NCBI RefSeq assembly: GCF_900116005.1
Contig: NZ_FOYI01000005.1
Coordinates: 186,001 to 250,000 of the forward strand
Direction: 5' to 3'
Length of the DNA: 64,000 nt
DNA from: Poseidonocella sedimentorum
GTDB taxonomy: Bacteria > Pseudomonadota > Alphaproteobacteria > Rhodobacterales > Rhodobacteraceae
Within the stretch, counting starts at the first letter, position 1. Each line of letters opens with the position of its first letter. A program made the translations under genes and the position numbers. The notes below the pieces were generated by a model. The model made no database searches. It saw only the letters and a list, made by a program, of their open reading frames with translations, and was not told where the DNA came from. Positions 36,059 through 43,747 of this stretch are shown here, piece after piece.

Positions 36059-37281
36059 TGGATTACGCAGGTTTCTTCCGCTCCGAGCTCGATGCCCTGC
36101 GCGAGAGCGGCAACTATCGCCATTTCGCCGAACTGGAGCGCCGCTGCGGGGCGTTCCCCCGGGCGCAGTTTCATGGCGGGCCAGCCGCTGACGAGGTGAC
36201 GATCTGGTGCTCCAACGACTATCTCGGCATGGGCCAGCACCCCGATGTGCTGGCCGCGATGCACGAGGCGCTGGACACGACCGGCGCCGGCGCGGGCGGG
36301 ACGCGCAACATCTCCGGCACGACCCACGCCCATGTCCTGCTCGAAGCCGAGCTTGCCGATCTGCACGGCAAGGAGGCCGCGCTGCTCTTTACCTCGGGCT
36401 ATGTCTCCAACTGGGCCACACTCGGCACTTTGGGCGCGCGCATCCCCGGGCTCACGATCCTGTCGGACAGCCTCAACCACGCCTCGATGATCGAGGGGAT
36501 CCGCCATTCCCGGGCGGACCGGGTCATCTGGGCCCATAACGATCTGGCCGATCTCGAAGCCAAACTTGCCGCCCTGCCGCTGGATGCCCCGAAGCTCATC
36601 GCCTTCGAATCCGTCTATTCCATGGATGGCGACATCGCGCCCATCGCCGCGATCTGCGATCTGGCCGAGCGGTATAACGCGATGACCTATCTCGACGAGG
36701 TCCACGCGGTCGGGCTCTACGGGCCGCGCGGTGGCGGGATCGCCGAGCGCGAGGGGCTGATGGACCGGATCACCGTGATCGAGGGGACGCTGGGCAAGGC
36801 CTTCGGCGTCATGGGCGGCTATATCGCGGCCTCGGCGGATCTGTGCGATTTCATCCGCTCCCATGCCAGCGGGTTCATCTTCACCACCGCGCTGCCCCCC
36901 GCCGTGGCGGCCGGGGCGCTGGCCTCGGTGCGCCATCTCAAGGCCTCTGGCGCCGAGCGCGCGGCGCATCAGGATCGGGTCGCAAACCTGCGCGCCCGGC
37001 TCGACGAGATCGGCCTGCCGCATCAGGAAAACCCGAGCCATATCATCCCGGTGATGGTCGGCTGTCCGGTGAAATGCAAATACATCACCGACCGTCTGCT
37101 CGCCGATTACGGGATCTACATCCAGCCGATCAATTACCCCACGGTGCCCAAGGGGACCGAGCGGCTCAGGATCACGCCCTCGCCGGTGCACAGCGCGGCG
37201 CAGACGGATCAGCTCGTGGGCGCGCTTGAAGAGCTCTGGGCGCAATGCCAGCTCGCGCGGCTGCCGATGGCGGCGCAGTAG
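36058..37281 (+). CDS. hemA: 5-aminolevulinate synthase (ALAS)
   Basis: A 407-residue PLP enzyme that condenses glycine and succinyl-CoA, the first step of haem synthesis in alphaproteobacteria. Features: [42 protein letters not shown] and the PLP lysine K247 in [14 protein letters not shown]. The C-terminus carries [17 protein letters not shown]. It overlaps the DUF302 stop and appears to be the last gene of the soxB operon. Whether it is the only ALAS gene or a second isozyme (hemT-like) cannot be told from this window. Confidence 0.95.
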   Translation: MDYAGFFRSELDALRESGNYRHFAELERRCGAFPRAQFHGGPAADEVTIWCSNDYLGMGQHPDVLAAMHEALDTTGAGAGGTRNISGTTHAHVLLEAELADLHGKEAALLFTSGYVSNWATLGTLGARIPGLTILSDSLNHASMIEGIRHSRADRVIWAHNDLADLEAKLAALPLDAPKLIAFESVYSMDGDIAPIAAICDLAERYNAMTYLDEVHAVGLYGPRGGGIAEREGLMDRITVIEGTLGKAFGVMGGYIAASADLCDFIRSHASGFIFTTALPPAVAAGALASVRHLKASGAERAAHQDRVANLRARLDEIGLPHQENPSHIIPVMVGCPVKCKYITDRLLADYGIYIQPINYPTVPKGTERLRITPSPVHSAAQTDQLVGALEELWAQCQLARLPMAAQ

Positions 37282-37286
37282 GGCGC

Positions 37287-38198
37287 TCAGCCCCCCGGGA
37301 TGAAGCGGTAGCCCGCGCCATCCCGCGCCGCCCGGCCGATCCCGCCATTGGGCAAGTGAAATCCCACGAAGGGCATCTGCTCGGTTGCGAGCCGGTCCAG
37401 CAGCGCCGTACGGGTGGCCGCCGCGGTCGCGCCGTCCTGATCCGAGCCGCTTTCCCAGTCAGGCTGGCGGAAGGCGACATGGTGGTTGCCGATGGCATCG
37501 CCGATGACGAGCGCCGCGTCGCTCCCTTGCCGTACTTCGAAACTCATGTGCCCCGGGGTGTGGCCAAAGCTGGCCATGGCCGCGATTCCCGGCAGGATCT
37601 CGGCGCCATCGTCAAACAGCGTGACACTGTTTTCGATGACCTCCATCCGCCGCCGGGCCCCGACCGCGAAGGCCGCGCGCGCCTCGCCGATGGTGGTCAC
37701 CGTCTCGGGGTTCCACCAGTAGTCCCACTCGCGCCGCCCCATGAAATATTGCGCTTGGGTGAAGAGCGGATCGCCGAAATCGTCGAGCAGCCCCCAGATA
37801 TGATCGGGATGGGCATGGGTGAAGGCGACATGGGTGATGTCCTCGGGGCTGAGCCCCAGGGCGGCGAGGCTGTCGGTGATCGTGCCCGCGCTCGGCATGA
37901 AATCGGGGCCCGAGCCCACATCGAAGAGAACGCGCGTCTCGCCGTCCTCGAAGAGCGCGAGGTTGCATTCGGGGGTGAGCTGGGGGCCGGTGAGGCCGAA
38001 CTCGGCGCGCAGCGGGGCGAGCGCGTCCTGCGGCATGGGGCCGAAGATGAACTCCGCGGGCAGGGTCAGATGCCCGTCGCTGACCGTCCTGAGCGTCGCG
38101 CCGCCCAGGGCAAGCTCGGCCACGGCAAAGCGCGGCAGGGCGGCGGCAAGCGGGGCGGCGGCGGCGCCGTGAAGCACCTGGCGGCGTGAAAGCTTCAT
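37287..38198 (-). CDS. Periplasmic metallo-beta-lactamase-fold hydrolase, SoxH-like
   Basis: A 303-residue protein with a Tat-type leader (MKLSRRQVLHGAAAAPLAAA) and an MBL-fold zinc site THAHPDHIWG. Further metal-binding segments are FGHTPGHMSFE and VIGDAIGNHHVAF. It resembles SoxH, a metallohydrolase found at the end of sox clusters that is not needed for thiosulfate oxidation in vitro. I chose the ATG at 38198, seven bases after GGGAGG on its strand. It faces hemA with only five bases between stops, so it is transcribed separately. Confidence 0.82.
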   Translation of the reverse strand: MKLSRRQVLHGAAAAPLAAALPRFAVAELALGGATLRTVSDGHLTLPAEFIFGPMPQDALAPLRAEFGLTGPQLTPECNLALFEDGETRVLFDVGSGPDFMPSAGTITDSLAALGLSPEDITHVAFTHAHPDHIWGLLDDFGDPLFTQAQYFMGRREWDYWWNPETVTTIGEARAAFAVGARRRMEVIENSVTLFDDGAEILPGIAAMASFGHTPGHMSFEVRQGSDAALVIGDAIGNHHVAFRQPDWESGSDQDGATAAATRTALLDRLATEQMPFVGFHLPNGGIGRAARDGAGYRFIPGG

Positions 38199-38278
38199 GA
38201 GACCTCCCATCAAATTCTCATGATTGAATATGACGTAAGCCGCGCGCCGACGCAAGGAAATCGCGGGCGCGCCGGTGG

Positions 38279-39127
38279 TCAGTGGGCGAGAAGTACGGGC
38301 AGCTCGGTCTGTTCGATGAGCGTGCGGCTGGTGCCGCCGAACACCGCCTGTCGCAGGCGCGCATGGCCGTAGCCCCCCGCGACGATGAGCCCGGCACCGG
38401 TTTCGCGCGCGTGATCGAGGATCGCGCCGCCGATCTCGCGTTTGCCGGCGGGAAGCTGGGTCAGTGTCACGCTGCAGCCGTGATGGCTCAGCCACGCCGC
38501 CGCGCCCGCGCCCGGCTCGATCCGGCCGCCGGCGACATCCTGCGCCGGTTGGTCGAAACAGACGATCCCGACCTCGCGCGCGGCTTTCAGACAGGGGAGC
38601 GCCAGATGCGCGGCCCGCGCACAGGCAAGGCTCTCGTCCCAGGCCAGCAGGACGCGCTCCGGCGCGAGGCCCGGGAGCGTGTTGATCACCGCCGGGATGG
38701 GCGCGTCGAAGAGCACGGCCTGCAGCATTTGCGCGAAAGCGCCATCCTGCTCGCGCAGCTCCGGCGCGAAGAAGGCCGCATCGGCCGTCCGGGCCGCCTG
38801 CGCGATGCTCTCGCGCAGGTCGGGTTGCGACACAAAGAGCGGGCGGATGTCGGCCGACGCGCCTTCCTGATCCATGATGGCGTCGATCTCGGCGATCCGC
38901 GCCTCCAGCGCCTTGCGCCGCGCGCCGATCTCCTCGGGCCATTCTTCGGGGATGGAAATCGTGCCGTAGGGCAGAGCCGCATAGGCCGCGACCGGCAGCG
39001 ACGGGAAGGCGGCGTGCACGAGGATCGTCAGGTGCAGATCACGCGCAAGCGCGATGCCGGCCGCCTCGCGCAGGAGGGCGTCTGGCGTGGTGAGGGCGAT
39101 GCAGAAAAGCGCGGTGTCTCGGGACAT
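38279..39127 (-). CDS. Tandem universal stress protein (UspA family)
   Basis: A 282-residue cytoplasmic protein with two Usp domains. The N-terminal domain (TALFCIALTTPDALLREAAG) is divergent. The C-terminal one carries VLLAWDESLACARAAH and ends with GLIVAGGYGHARLRQAVFGGTS, close to the ATP-binding G-2x-G-9x-G(S/T) pattern. Such proteins support survival under starvation and low oxygen. AAAAGGA precedes the ATG at 39127. An FNR/FixK-like box with one mismatch lies 60 bases upstream. It does not share strong similarity with the second Usp at 45943. Confidence 0.88.
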   Translation of the reverse strand: MSRDTALFCIALTTPDALLREAAGIALARDLHLTILVHAAFPSLPVAAYAALPYGTISIPEEWPEEIGARRKALEARIAEIDAIMDQEGASADIRPLFVSQPDLRESIAQAARTADAAFFAPELREQDGAFAQMLQAVLFDAPIPAVINTLPGLAPERVLLAWDESLACARAAHLALPCLKAAREVGIVCFDQPAQDVAGGRIEPGAGAAAWLSHHGCSVTLTQLPAGKREIGGAILDHARETGAGLIVAGGYGHARLRQAVFGGTSRTLIEQTELPVLLAH

Positions 39128-39187
39128 GGGGTGATCCTTTTGCGGGGTGGTGCGGGTCGATGCTGGCACGCGCCGGCGCCCGGCACC

Positions 39188-39201
39188 CTGACATAGATCA
39201 A
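39188..39201 (-). promoter_or_regulatory. Imperfect FNR/FixK box upstream of the first usp gene
   Basis: CTGACATAGATCAA differs from TTGAC-N4-ATCAA at one position. Class II spacing predicts a start near 39153 on the minus strand, 26 bases before the ATG. Overlaps the end-proximal gap after the YjdF-like gene. Confidence 0.55.
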
Positions 39202-39207
39202 GAGGCG

Positions 39208-39924
39208 TCAGCGTTTCAGCCGGGCCCGCGCCTTGCGGTAGGACGAGCGGTTGAGGGCGATGAACTGCTCCAGCGCGCGCCCCAGAACGCCGCCGCTCTG
39301 GTGCTTGAGGTAGAGATAGCCCGCCGCGCTGGAGGCAAAGCCGCCGATCGCGTTGAGGATGAGATCACCCATCGTGTCGTCGAGCCCGGATTTCTGCATG
39401 TTGAGCCCGAATGTCTGGTCCATCCCGTATTCGAACACCTCCCACAGCGCGCCGATCATCATCGCGACGCAAAAGCTGATGAAGGCCAGCGCGGAGGGAG
39501 GCGCGGCGAAGCGGTCGCCGTCGAAGAGCATGAAGACAAAGAGAAATCCGATGAGGCCGAAGCCCACCGCCGCCGAGCCATGCAGCGCCAGATCCCACCA
39601 CCAGACCCGGTTGTAGAAGTCAAAAAGCTCGCCCAGCACGAGGGAGGCGAAGATGAACGCCGTGGTGGCGACGAGGAAGGGCATCGGCAGGCGCAGCGAA
39701 AAGCGCTGTGCGAGGAGCGGCGGCAGAAAGGAGAGCACCAGCGAGGCGAGGCTTACGAAGGCCAGCGAAAAGCGGCCCAGCACGAGCGAGACCAGCGTGC
39801 CCAGGAGCAGCGCCGACCAGATCACCCGCATCACCGGCCCGCTGGTCCGGAGCGCCGTCCGGATCGCCGTGTGAATCGTCTCGCGCAGCCCGCTGCGTTT
39901 GGGCCCTGCTTGCCGCTGTTCCAC
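39208..39924 (-). CDS. DUF2238/YjdF-like integral membrane protein
   Basis: A 238-residue polytopic membrane protein with about six hydrophobic segments. It resembles the DUF2238 (YjdF) family, with the conserved stretch WWWDLALHGSAAVGFGLIGF and the acidic SALWEVFEYGMDQTFGLN-type region (here IGALWEVFEYGMD), then DTMGDLILNAIGG. No function is established. It diverges from the endonuclease-family gene across 44 bases. The box at 39188 lies past its 3' end and serves the usp gene. Confidence 0.75.
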   Translation of the reverse strand: MEQRQAGPKRSGLRETIHTAIRTALRTSGPVMRVIWSALLLGTLVSLVLGRFSLAFVSLASLVLSFLPPLLAQRFSLRLPMPFLVATTAFIFASLVLGELFDFYNRVWWWDLALHGSAAVGFGLIGFLFVFMLFDGDRFAAPPSALAFISFCVAMMIGALWEVFEYGMDQTFGLNMQKSGLDDTMGDLILNAIGGFASSAAGYLYLKHQSGGVLGRALEQFIALNRSSYRKARARLKR

Positions 39925-39968
39925 CTGTGCCTCCTGAAATCCACATCGTTGATCGCTATATCATATAT

Positions 39969-40685
39969 ATGTCAGAGCAGCAGATCCGCATCGTGAGCTA
40001 CAATATTCGCAAGGCCCGGGGGTTGGACCAGCGCCGGGATCCGGGGCGGATCCTCGATGTGATCAACGCGCTGGAGGGCGATATCGTCGTGCTGCAAGAG
40101 GCCGACCGGCGCCTCGGCGTGCGCAAACCGGCGCTGCCGCCGGCGATGATCGAGGCCCAAAGCGACTATCGGATCGCGCCGGTCGCGCGCAACGGGGTGA
40201 GCCTCGGCTGGCATGGCAATGCGGTGCTGGTCCGGCCCGGGATCGAGGTCGCTGAGGTGGCGCATCTTGCGCTGCCGGGGCTGGAGCCGCGCGGCGCGGT
40301 GATGCTGCGGCTTGGCGGCGCGCTCGATCTGTCGCTGGTGGCGACACATCTGGCGCTGCGGCGGCGGGACAGGCTTGCGCAACAGGCGACCATCGCCGCG
40401 GCGGTCCCCGAAGAGCGCCCCGCGATCATCGCCGGCGATTTCAACGAATGGGCCCCGCGTTCGGGCTTCGAGACGCCCGGCGCGCGCTATACCGTCCATG
40501 CTCCGGGACGCAGCTTCCATGCCTCGCGCCCCGTGGCGGCGCTCGACCGATTTGCCCTCAGTCCCGAGATTGACCTCCGCGATGCCGGGGTCGACACCGG
40601 CCCCACCGCCGCGCGCGCCTCGGACCACTTGCCGATCTGGTGCCGGGTGTCAGTGCCCGCCGAAGGCACCGCCCAAGCGGGATAA
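39969..40685 (+). CDS. Endonuclease/exonuclease/phosphatase (EEP) family protein
   Basis: A 238-residue cytoplasmic EEP-fold protein. The metal and catalytic motifs are VSYNIRKARG, VVLQEADRR, LVATHLALRRRD, IAGDFNEWAP and the C-terminal ASDHLPIW. Members act as nucleases or phosphodiesterases; the substrate is unknown here. I chose ATG 39969, because the frame upstream runs antisense through the YjdF-like gene. It converges on the phasin gene. Confidence 0.85.
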   Translation: MSEQQIRIVSYNIRKARGLDQRRDPGRILDVINALEGDIVVLQEADRRLGVRKPALPPAMIEAQSDYRIAPVARNGVSLGWHGNAVLVRPGIEVAEVAHLALPGLEPRGAVMLRLGGALDLSLVATHLALRRRDRLAQQATIAAAVPEERPAIIAGDFNEWAPRSGFETPGARYTVHAPGRSFHASRPVAALDRFALSPEIDLRDAGVDTGPTAARASDHLPIWCRVSVPAEGTAQAG

Positions 40686-40693
40686 GCGCGGCG

Positions 40694-41077
40694 TCAGGAG
40701 CCTGCGGGCACTTTCGTGGCCTCGCGGTGAATTTCCTCCATCGCCTTGCCGCAGATCTCGACGAGCTTTCCGGTCTCGTCGCGGTAATCGTCCAGCGCCT
40801 TTTGCAAAAACCGCGCCTGGATGTGCTGCATCCGGTCCGCCGTGCCTGCGTGCAGCAGCTCATGGTGAAGCCGGACATCCTCCCGGACACGTCCGGCGAG
40901 GAAGGCGAGCCATTCGGCGCCCATGTCGCTCGTCGCCTCCAGCCAGCGCACCCCGAGCCAAGACACAGGGCCGAGCCCGGCGGCCTGGATCTCGGTGAAG
41001 GTGCGGATGATCGCATCGGGGTCGAGCGGCGATTGCGGCTCGGCGGCGCTTTCGTCTTGCTTGCGTGATGGGCTCAT
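40694..41077 (-). CDS. Phasin-like protein
   Basis: A 127-residue, mostly helical protein (FTEIQAAGLGPVSWLGVRWLE; LHHELLHAGTADRMQHIQA) resembling small phasins that coat polyhydroxyalkanoate granules. An acidic Ser/Pro/Glu-rich N-terminus precedes the helix. GGAGGAG lies 9 bases before the ATG at 41077. It diverges from the P-type ATPase, and the shared FNR/FixK box at 41132 would give it a 20-base leader. No PHA synthase is in view, so the phasin call rests on sequence character alone. Confidence 0.7.
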   Translation of the reverse strand: MSPSRKQDESAAEPQSPLDPDAIIRTFTEIQAAGLGPVSWLGVRWLEATSDMGAEWLAFLAGRVREDVRLHHELLHAGTADRMQHIQARFLQKALDDYRDETGKLVEICGKAMEEIHREATKVPAGS

Positions 41078-41131
41078 GTGTTCTCTCCTCCGGGACAGGG
41101 CCCCACAATACAGCCGCGCCCCGCCGCCGGT

Positions 41132-41145
41132 TTGATCTGCGTCAA
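41132..41145. promoter_or_regulatory. FNR/FixK box between the phasin and P-type ATPase genes
   Basis: TTGATCTGCGTCAA matches TTGAY-N4-RTCAA. It could drive the phasin (20-base leader) and the ATPase, for which class II spacing puts the start exactly on the A of the ATG at 41180. Confidence 0.82.
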
Positions 41146-41179
41146 TGGCCTGTGGCTCGCGCTGGGGCATCGGGGGAGT

Positions 41180-43747
41180 ATGACAGAGCATTTCCATCCC
41201 GGTCTCAGCCCCGAAGAGGTCACCGCTGCGCGGGCCGCGCACGGGGACAACGCGCTTCCCAAACTCCCGCCCCAGCCGTGGTGGCGCGCGCTGCTGCGCC
41301 AGTTCGAAAGCCCGCTGATCGTGATCCTCGGTCTCGCGGCGCTGGCGGCGGGGATGCTGGGCGAGATGGTCGATGCAGTCGTGATCGGGGCGGTGATCGT
41401 GCTCAACGCAGTGCTCGGTTTCGCACAGGAATGGCGGGCGGAGCGGGCGCTCGCAGCCTTGACCGCGATGCTGGTGCCCACCGCGACGGTGCGCCGCGCG
41501 GGACTTGCGCGCGCGGTACCGGCGACCGAGATCGTCCCGGGCGATATCCTTCTGCTGGCGGCGGGGGACCGGATCGCGGCCGATGGCGCGCTTGTCTCGG
41601 CGGCCGATTGCGAGGTGGATGAGAGCATCCTGACGGGCGAATCCCTGCCGGTAAGGAAACTGCTCGGCGCCGAGATTTCGGCCGGGACCTCCGTCGTGTC
41701 GGGCCGCGCCGAGGCGCGGGTGACGGCGACGGGGCCGCGCACCGCCTTTGCCGAGATCGCCCGGCTGACCGGCGGGGTCGACCGCCGCCCGACGCAGCTT
41801 CAGATCGCCCTCGGTGCGCTCGCGCGGTGGCTCGGGCTTGCCGCCATCGCCGTGGGCGGCGGGGTCGCGCTTCTGGGGATCATGGTCGGCAAGGACGTGT
41901 TCACGATGGTCCTGACGGCGATCTCCCTTGCGGTCGCCATGGTGCCCGAGGGGCTGCCCGCCGTGGTGACGATCACGCTCGCGCTCGGGGCGCGGGCGAT
42001 GGTGCGCAAACAGGCGCTCGTGCGACGGATGCAGGCGATCGAGACGCTCGGCGCGGCCTCCGTGATCTGCACCGACAAGACCGGGACGCTGACCGAGAAC
42101 AAGATGACGGCAACGCGGCTCTGGGCCGCCGGGCTGGAGGCCGAGGTCACCGATCCCGAGGCGCGCGCAGGGCTCGCGCCGGTCTTGCCGCGGATGGCCG
42201 AGGTCTGCCGCTCCTGCACCCACGCGAGCCGGCACCGCGGCCTGGATGGCGCGCTGATCGAAAACGGCAGCCCGACCGAGCTTGCGCTGCTTGCGCTTGC
42301 CGAAGGGCTGGATGACGCGCCCCGCTCCGGGATGCTCAGCGAGAGGCCCTTCACCAGCGATCGCAAGCGCATGTCGTGCCTCATCGAGACCGGGGCGGGG
42401 CCGCGCCTTCTGACCAAGGGCGCCCCCGATGTGCTTTTGGGCCTTGTGAGCCATATCGCGACCGCCGGGGGCGATGTGCCCCTTGACGCGGGCTGGGCCG
42501 CGGCGGCGCAGGCGGCGCATGAGCAGCTCGCGGCGGGCGGGATGCGGGTCATCGCACTGGCCGACCGGGCCGCGGTGGATGCGGCGGACACGGCCGAAGA
42601 GCGGCTCACTCTGCTTGGCTTCGTCGGGCTCATCGATCCGCCCCGAGCCGAAGTGGCGGGGGCGGTGGCGCGGGCCGGCGCGGCGGGTATCCGGGTGATC
42701 ATGATCACCGGCGACGGCGCCATCACCGCCCGGGCCATCGCCGGCGCGCTGGACATTCCCGCCGACCATGTGCTGACCGGGGCGCAGCTCGCCGAGATGC
42801 CGGATGACGCGCTGGCCGAGGCGCTCGACCGGCCGGTGCTCTTTGCCCGGACCCGCCCGGCCGACAAGCTCCGGATCGTGCAGGCGCTGCAGGCGCGCGG
42901 CGCGGTGGTGGCGATGACGGGCGACGGCGTCAACGATGCGCCCGCGCTCAAGCGCGCCGACATCGGCGTGGCGATGGGCCAGCGCGGCACGGACGTGGCG
43001 CAAGAAGCGGCGGATGTGATCCTGCTCGACGACAACTTCACCACCATCGTCAATGCCATCGACGAGGGCCGGCGCCAGTTCGCCAATATCCAGAAATTCG
43101 TGCGCTACCTGCTGAGCTCCAACGCGGGCGAGGTGCTGGCGCTGGTGGCCAACCTGATCATCGGTGGGCCGCTGATCTTCCTTGCGACCCAGATCCTGTG
43201 GATGAACCTCGTGACCGACGGGGTGACCGCCGTGGCGCTCGGGCTGGAGAAGGCCGAGCCGGGCCAGATGCGCGCGCCCCCGCGACAACCGCGCGCGCCG
43301 ATCCTCGGGCTCTCGGGCTTTGCGATGATCCTCGCCTTCGGGCTCTACACCGGCGGCGCGAGCCTCTTTCTGTTCTACAGCGTCCTTCCCGTCGATCCCG
43401 CGCTGGCCAACACGCTGGCCTTCACCGCGATGGTGGTCTTCGAGAAGATGTCGGTCTTTGCCTTCCGCTCGCTGCGCACGCCGGTGACGCGGATCGGCTG
43501 GGCGTCCAATCGGCTCCTCATCGGCGCGCTCGTCATCACGCTGGGGCTTCAGGTCTCGGTGGTCTACATTCCCGTGATGCAGCAGATCCTGCACACTGTC
43601 CCGCTCGGGCTCATCCATTGGCTCTGGATCGCGGGGCTGTCGCTGCCGCTCGTCGCGCTGCCGGAGCTAGCCAAGGTCGTCACGTTCGCCCGTCAACAGC
43701 GGCGTGACCTCCGCTTCCAGCCGGATGCGCGCATCCACGGCGAATAA
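41180..43747 (+). CDS. Cation-transporting P-type ATPase (P2 type, Ca2+-ATPase-like)
   Basis: An 855-residue P2-type pump. The N-terminal cation-ATPase domain (HFHPGLSPEEVTAARAAHGDN) is followed by the actuator TGES motif, the membrane PEGLPAVVTITLALG motif, and the phosphorylated D299 (DKTGTLTENKM). The hinge TGDGVNDAPALKRADIG and a six-helix C-terminal domain complete it. PEGLP is typical of Ca2+-, Na+- or Mn2+-pumping relatives; the ion is not determined. The nearest G-rich stretch abuts the ATG, and the FNR/FixK box predicts a leaderless mRNA. Its last 81 bases overlap the convergent acyl-CoA synthetase. Confidence 0.92.
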   Translation: MTEHFHPGLSPEEVTAARAAHGDNALPKLPPQPWWRALLRQFESPLIVILGLAALAAGMLGEMVDAVVIGAVIVLNAVLGFAQEWRAERALAALTAMLVPTATVRRAGLARAVPATEIVPGDILLLAAGDRIAADGALVSAADCEVDESILTGESLPVRKLLGAEISAGTSVVSGRAEARVTATGPRTAFAEIARLTGGVDRRPTQLQIALGALARWLGLAAIAVGGGVALLGIMVGKDVFTMVLTAISLAVAMVPEGLPAVVTITLALGARAMVRKQALVRRMQAIETLGAASVICTDKTGTLTENKMTATRLWAAGLEAEVTDPEARAGLAPVLPRMAEVCRSCTHASRHRGLDGALIENGSPTELALLALAEGLDDAPRSGMLSERPFTSDRKRMSCLIETGAGPRLLTKGAPDVLLGLVSHIATAGGDVPLDAGWAAAAQAAHEQLAAGGMRVIALADRAAVDAADTAEERLTLLGFVGLIDPPRAEVAGAVARAGAAGIRVIMITGDGAITARAIAGALDIPADHVLTGAQLAEMPDDALAEALDRPVLFARTRPADKLRIVQALQARGAVVAMTGDGVNDAPALKRADIGVAMGQRGTDVAQEAADVILLDDNFTTIVNAIDEGRRQFANIQKFVRYLLSSNAGEVLALVANLIIGGPLIFLATQILWMNLVTDGVTAVALGLEKAEPGQMRAPPRQPRAPILGLSGFAMILAFGLYTGGASLFLFYSVLPVDPALANTLAFTAMVVFEKMSVFAFRSLRTPVTRIGWASNRLLIGALVITLGLQVSVVYIPVMQQILHTVPLGLIHWLWIAGLSLPLVALPELAKVVTFARQQRRDLRFQPDARIHGE

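Noticed and set aside
39943-39962. TTGAT followed by ATATCAT between the YjdF-like and EEP genes, resembling an FNR box
   Set aside because: The half-sites have the wrong spacing (not N4), and the second half-site is not ATCAA.
40694-43618. Minus-strand frame of 974 codons covering the P-type ATPase
   Set aside because: Only the last 127 codons (from ATG 41077) look like a protein. The rest is the antisense shadow of the ATPase gene.
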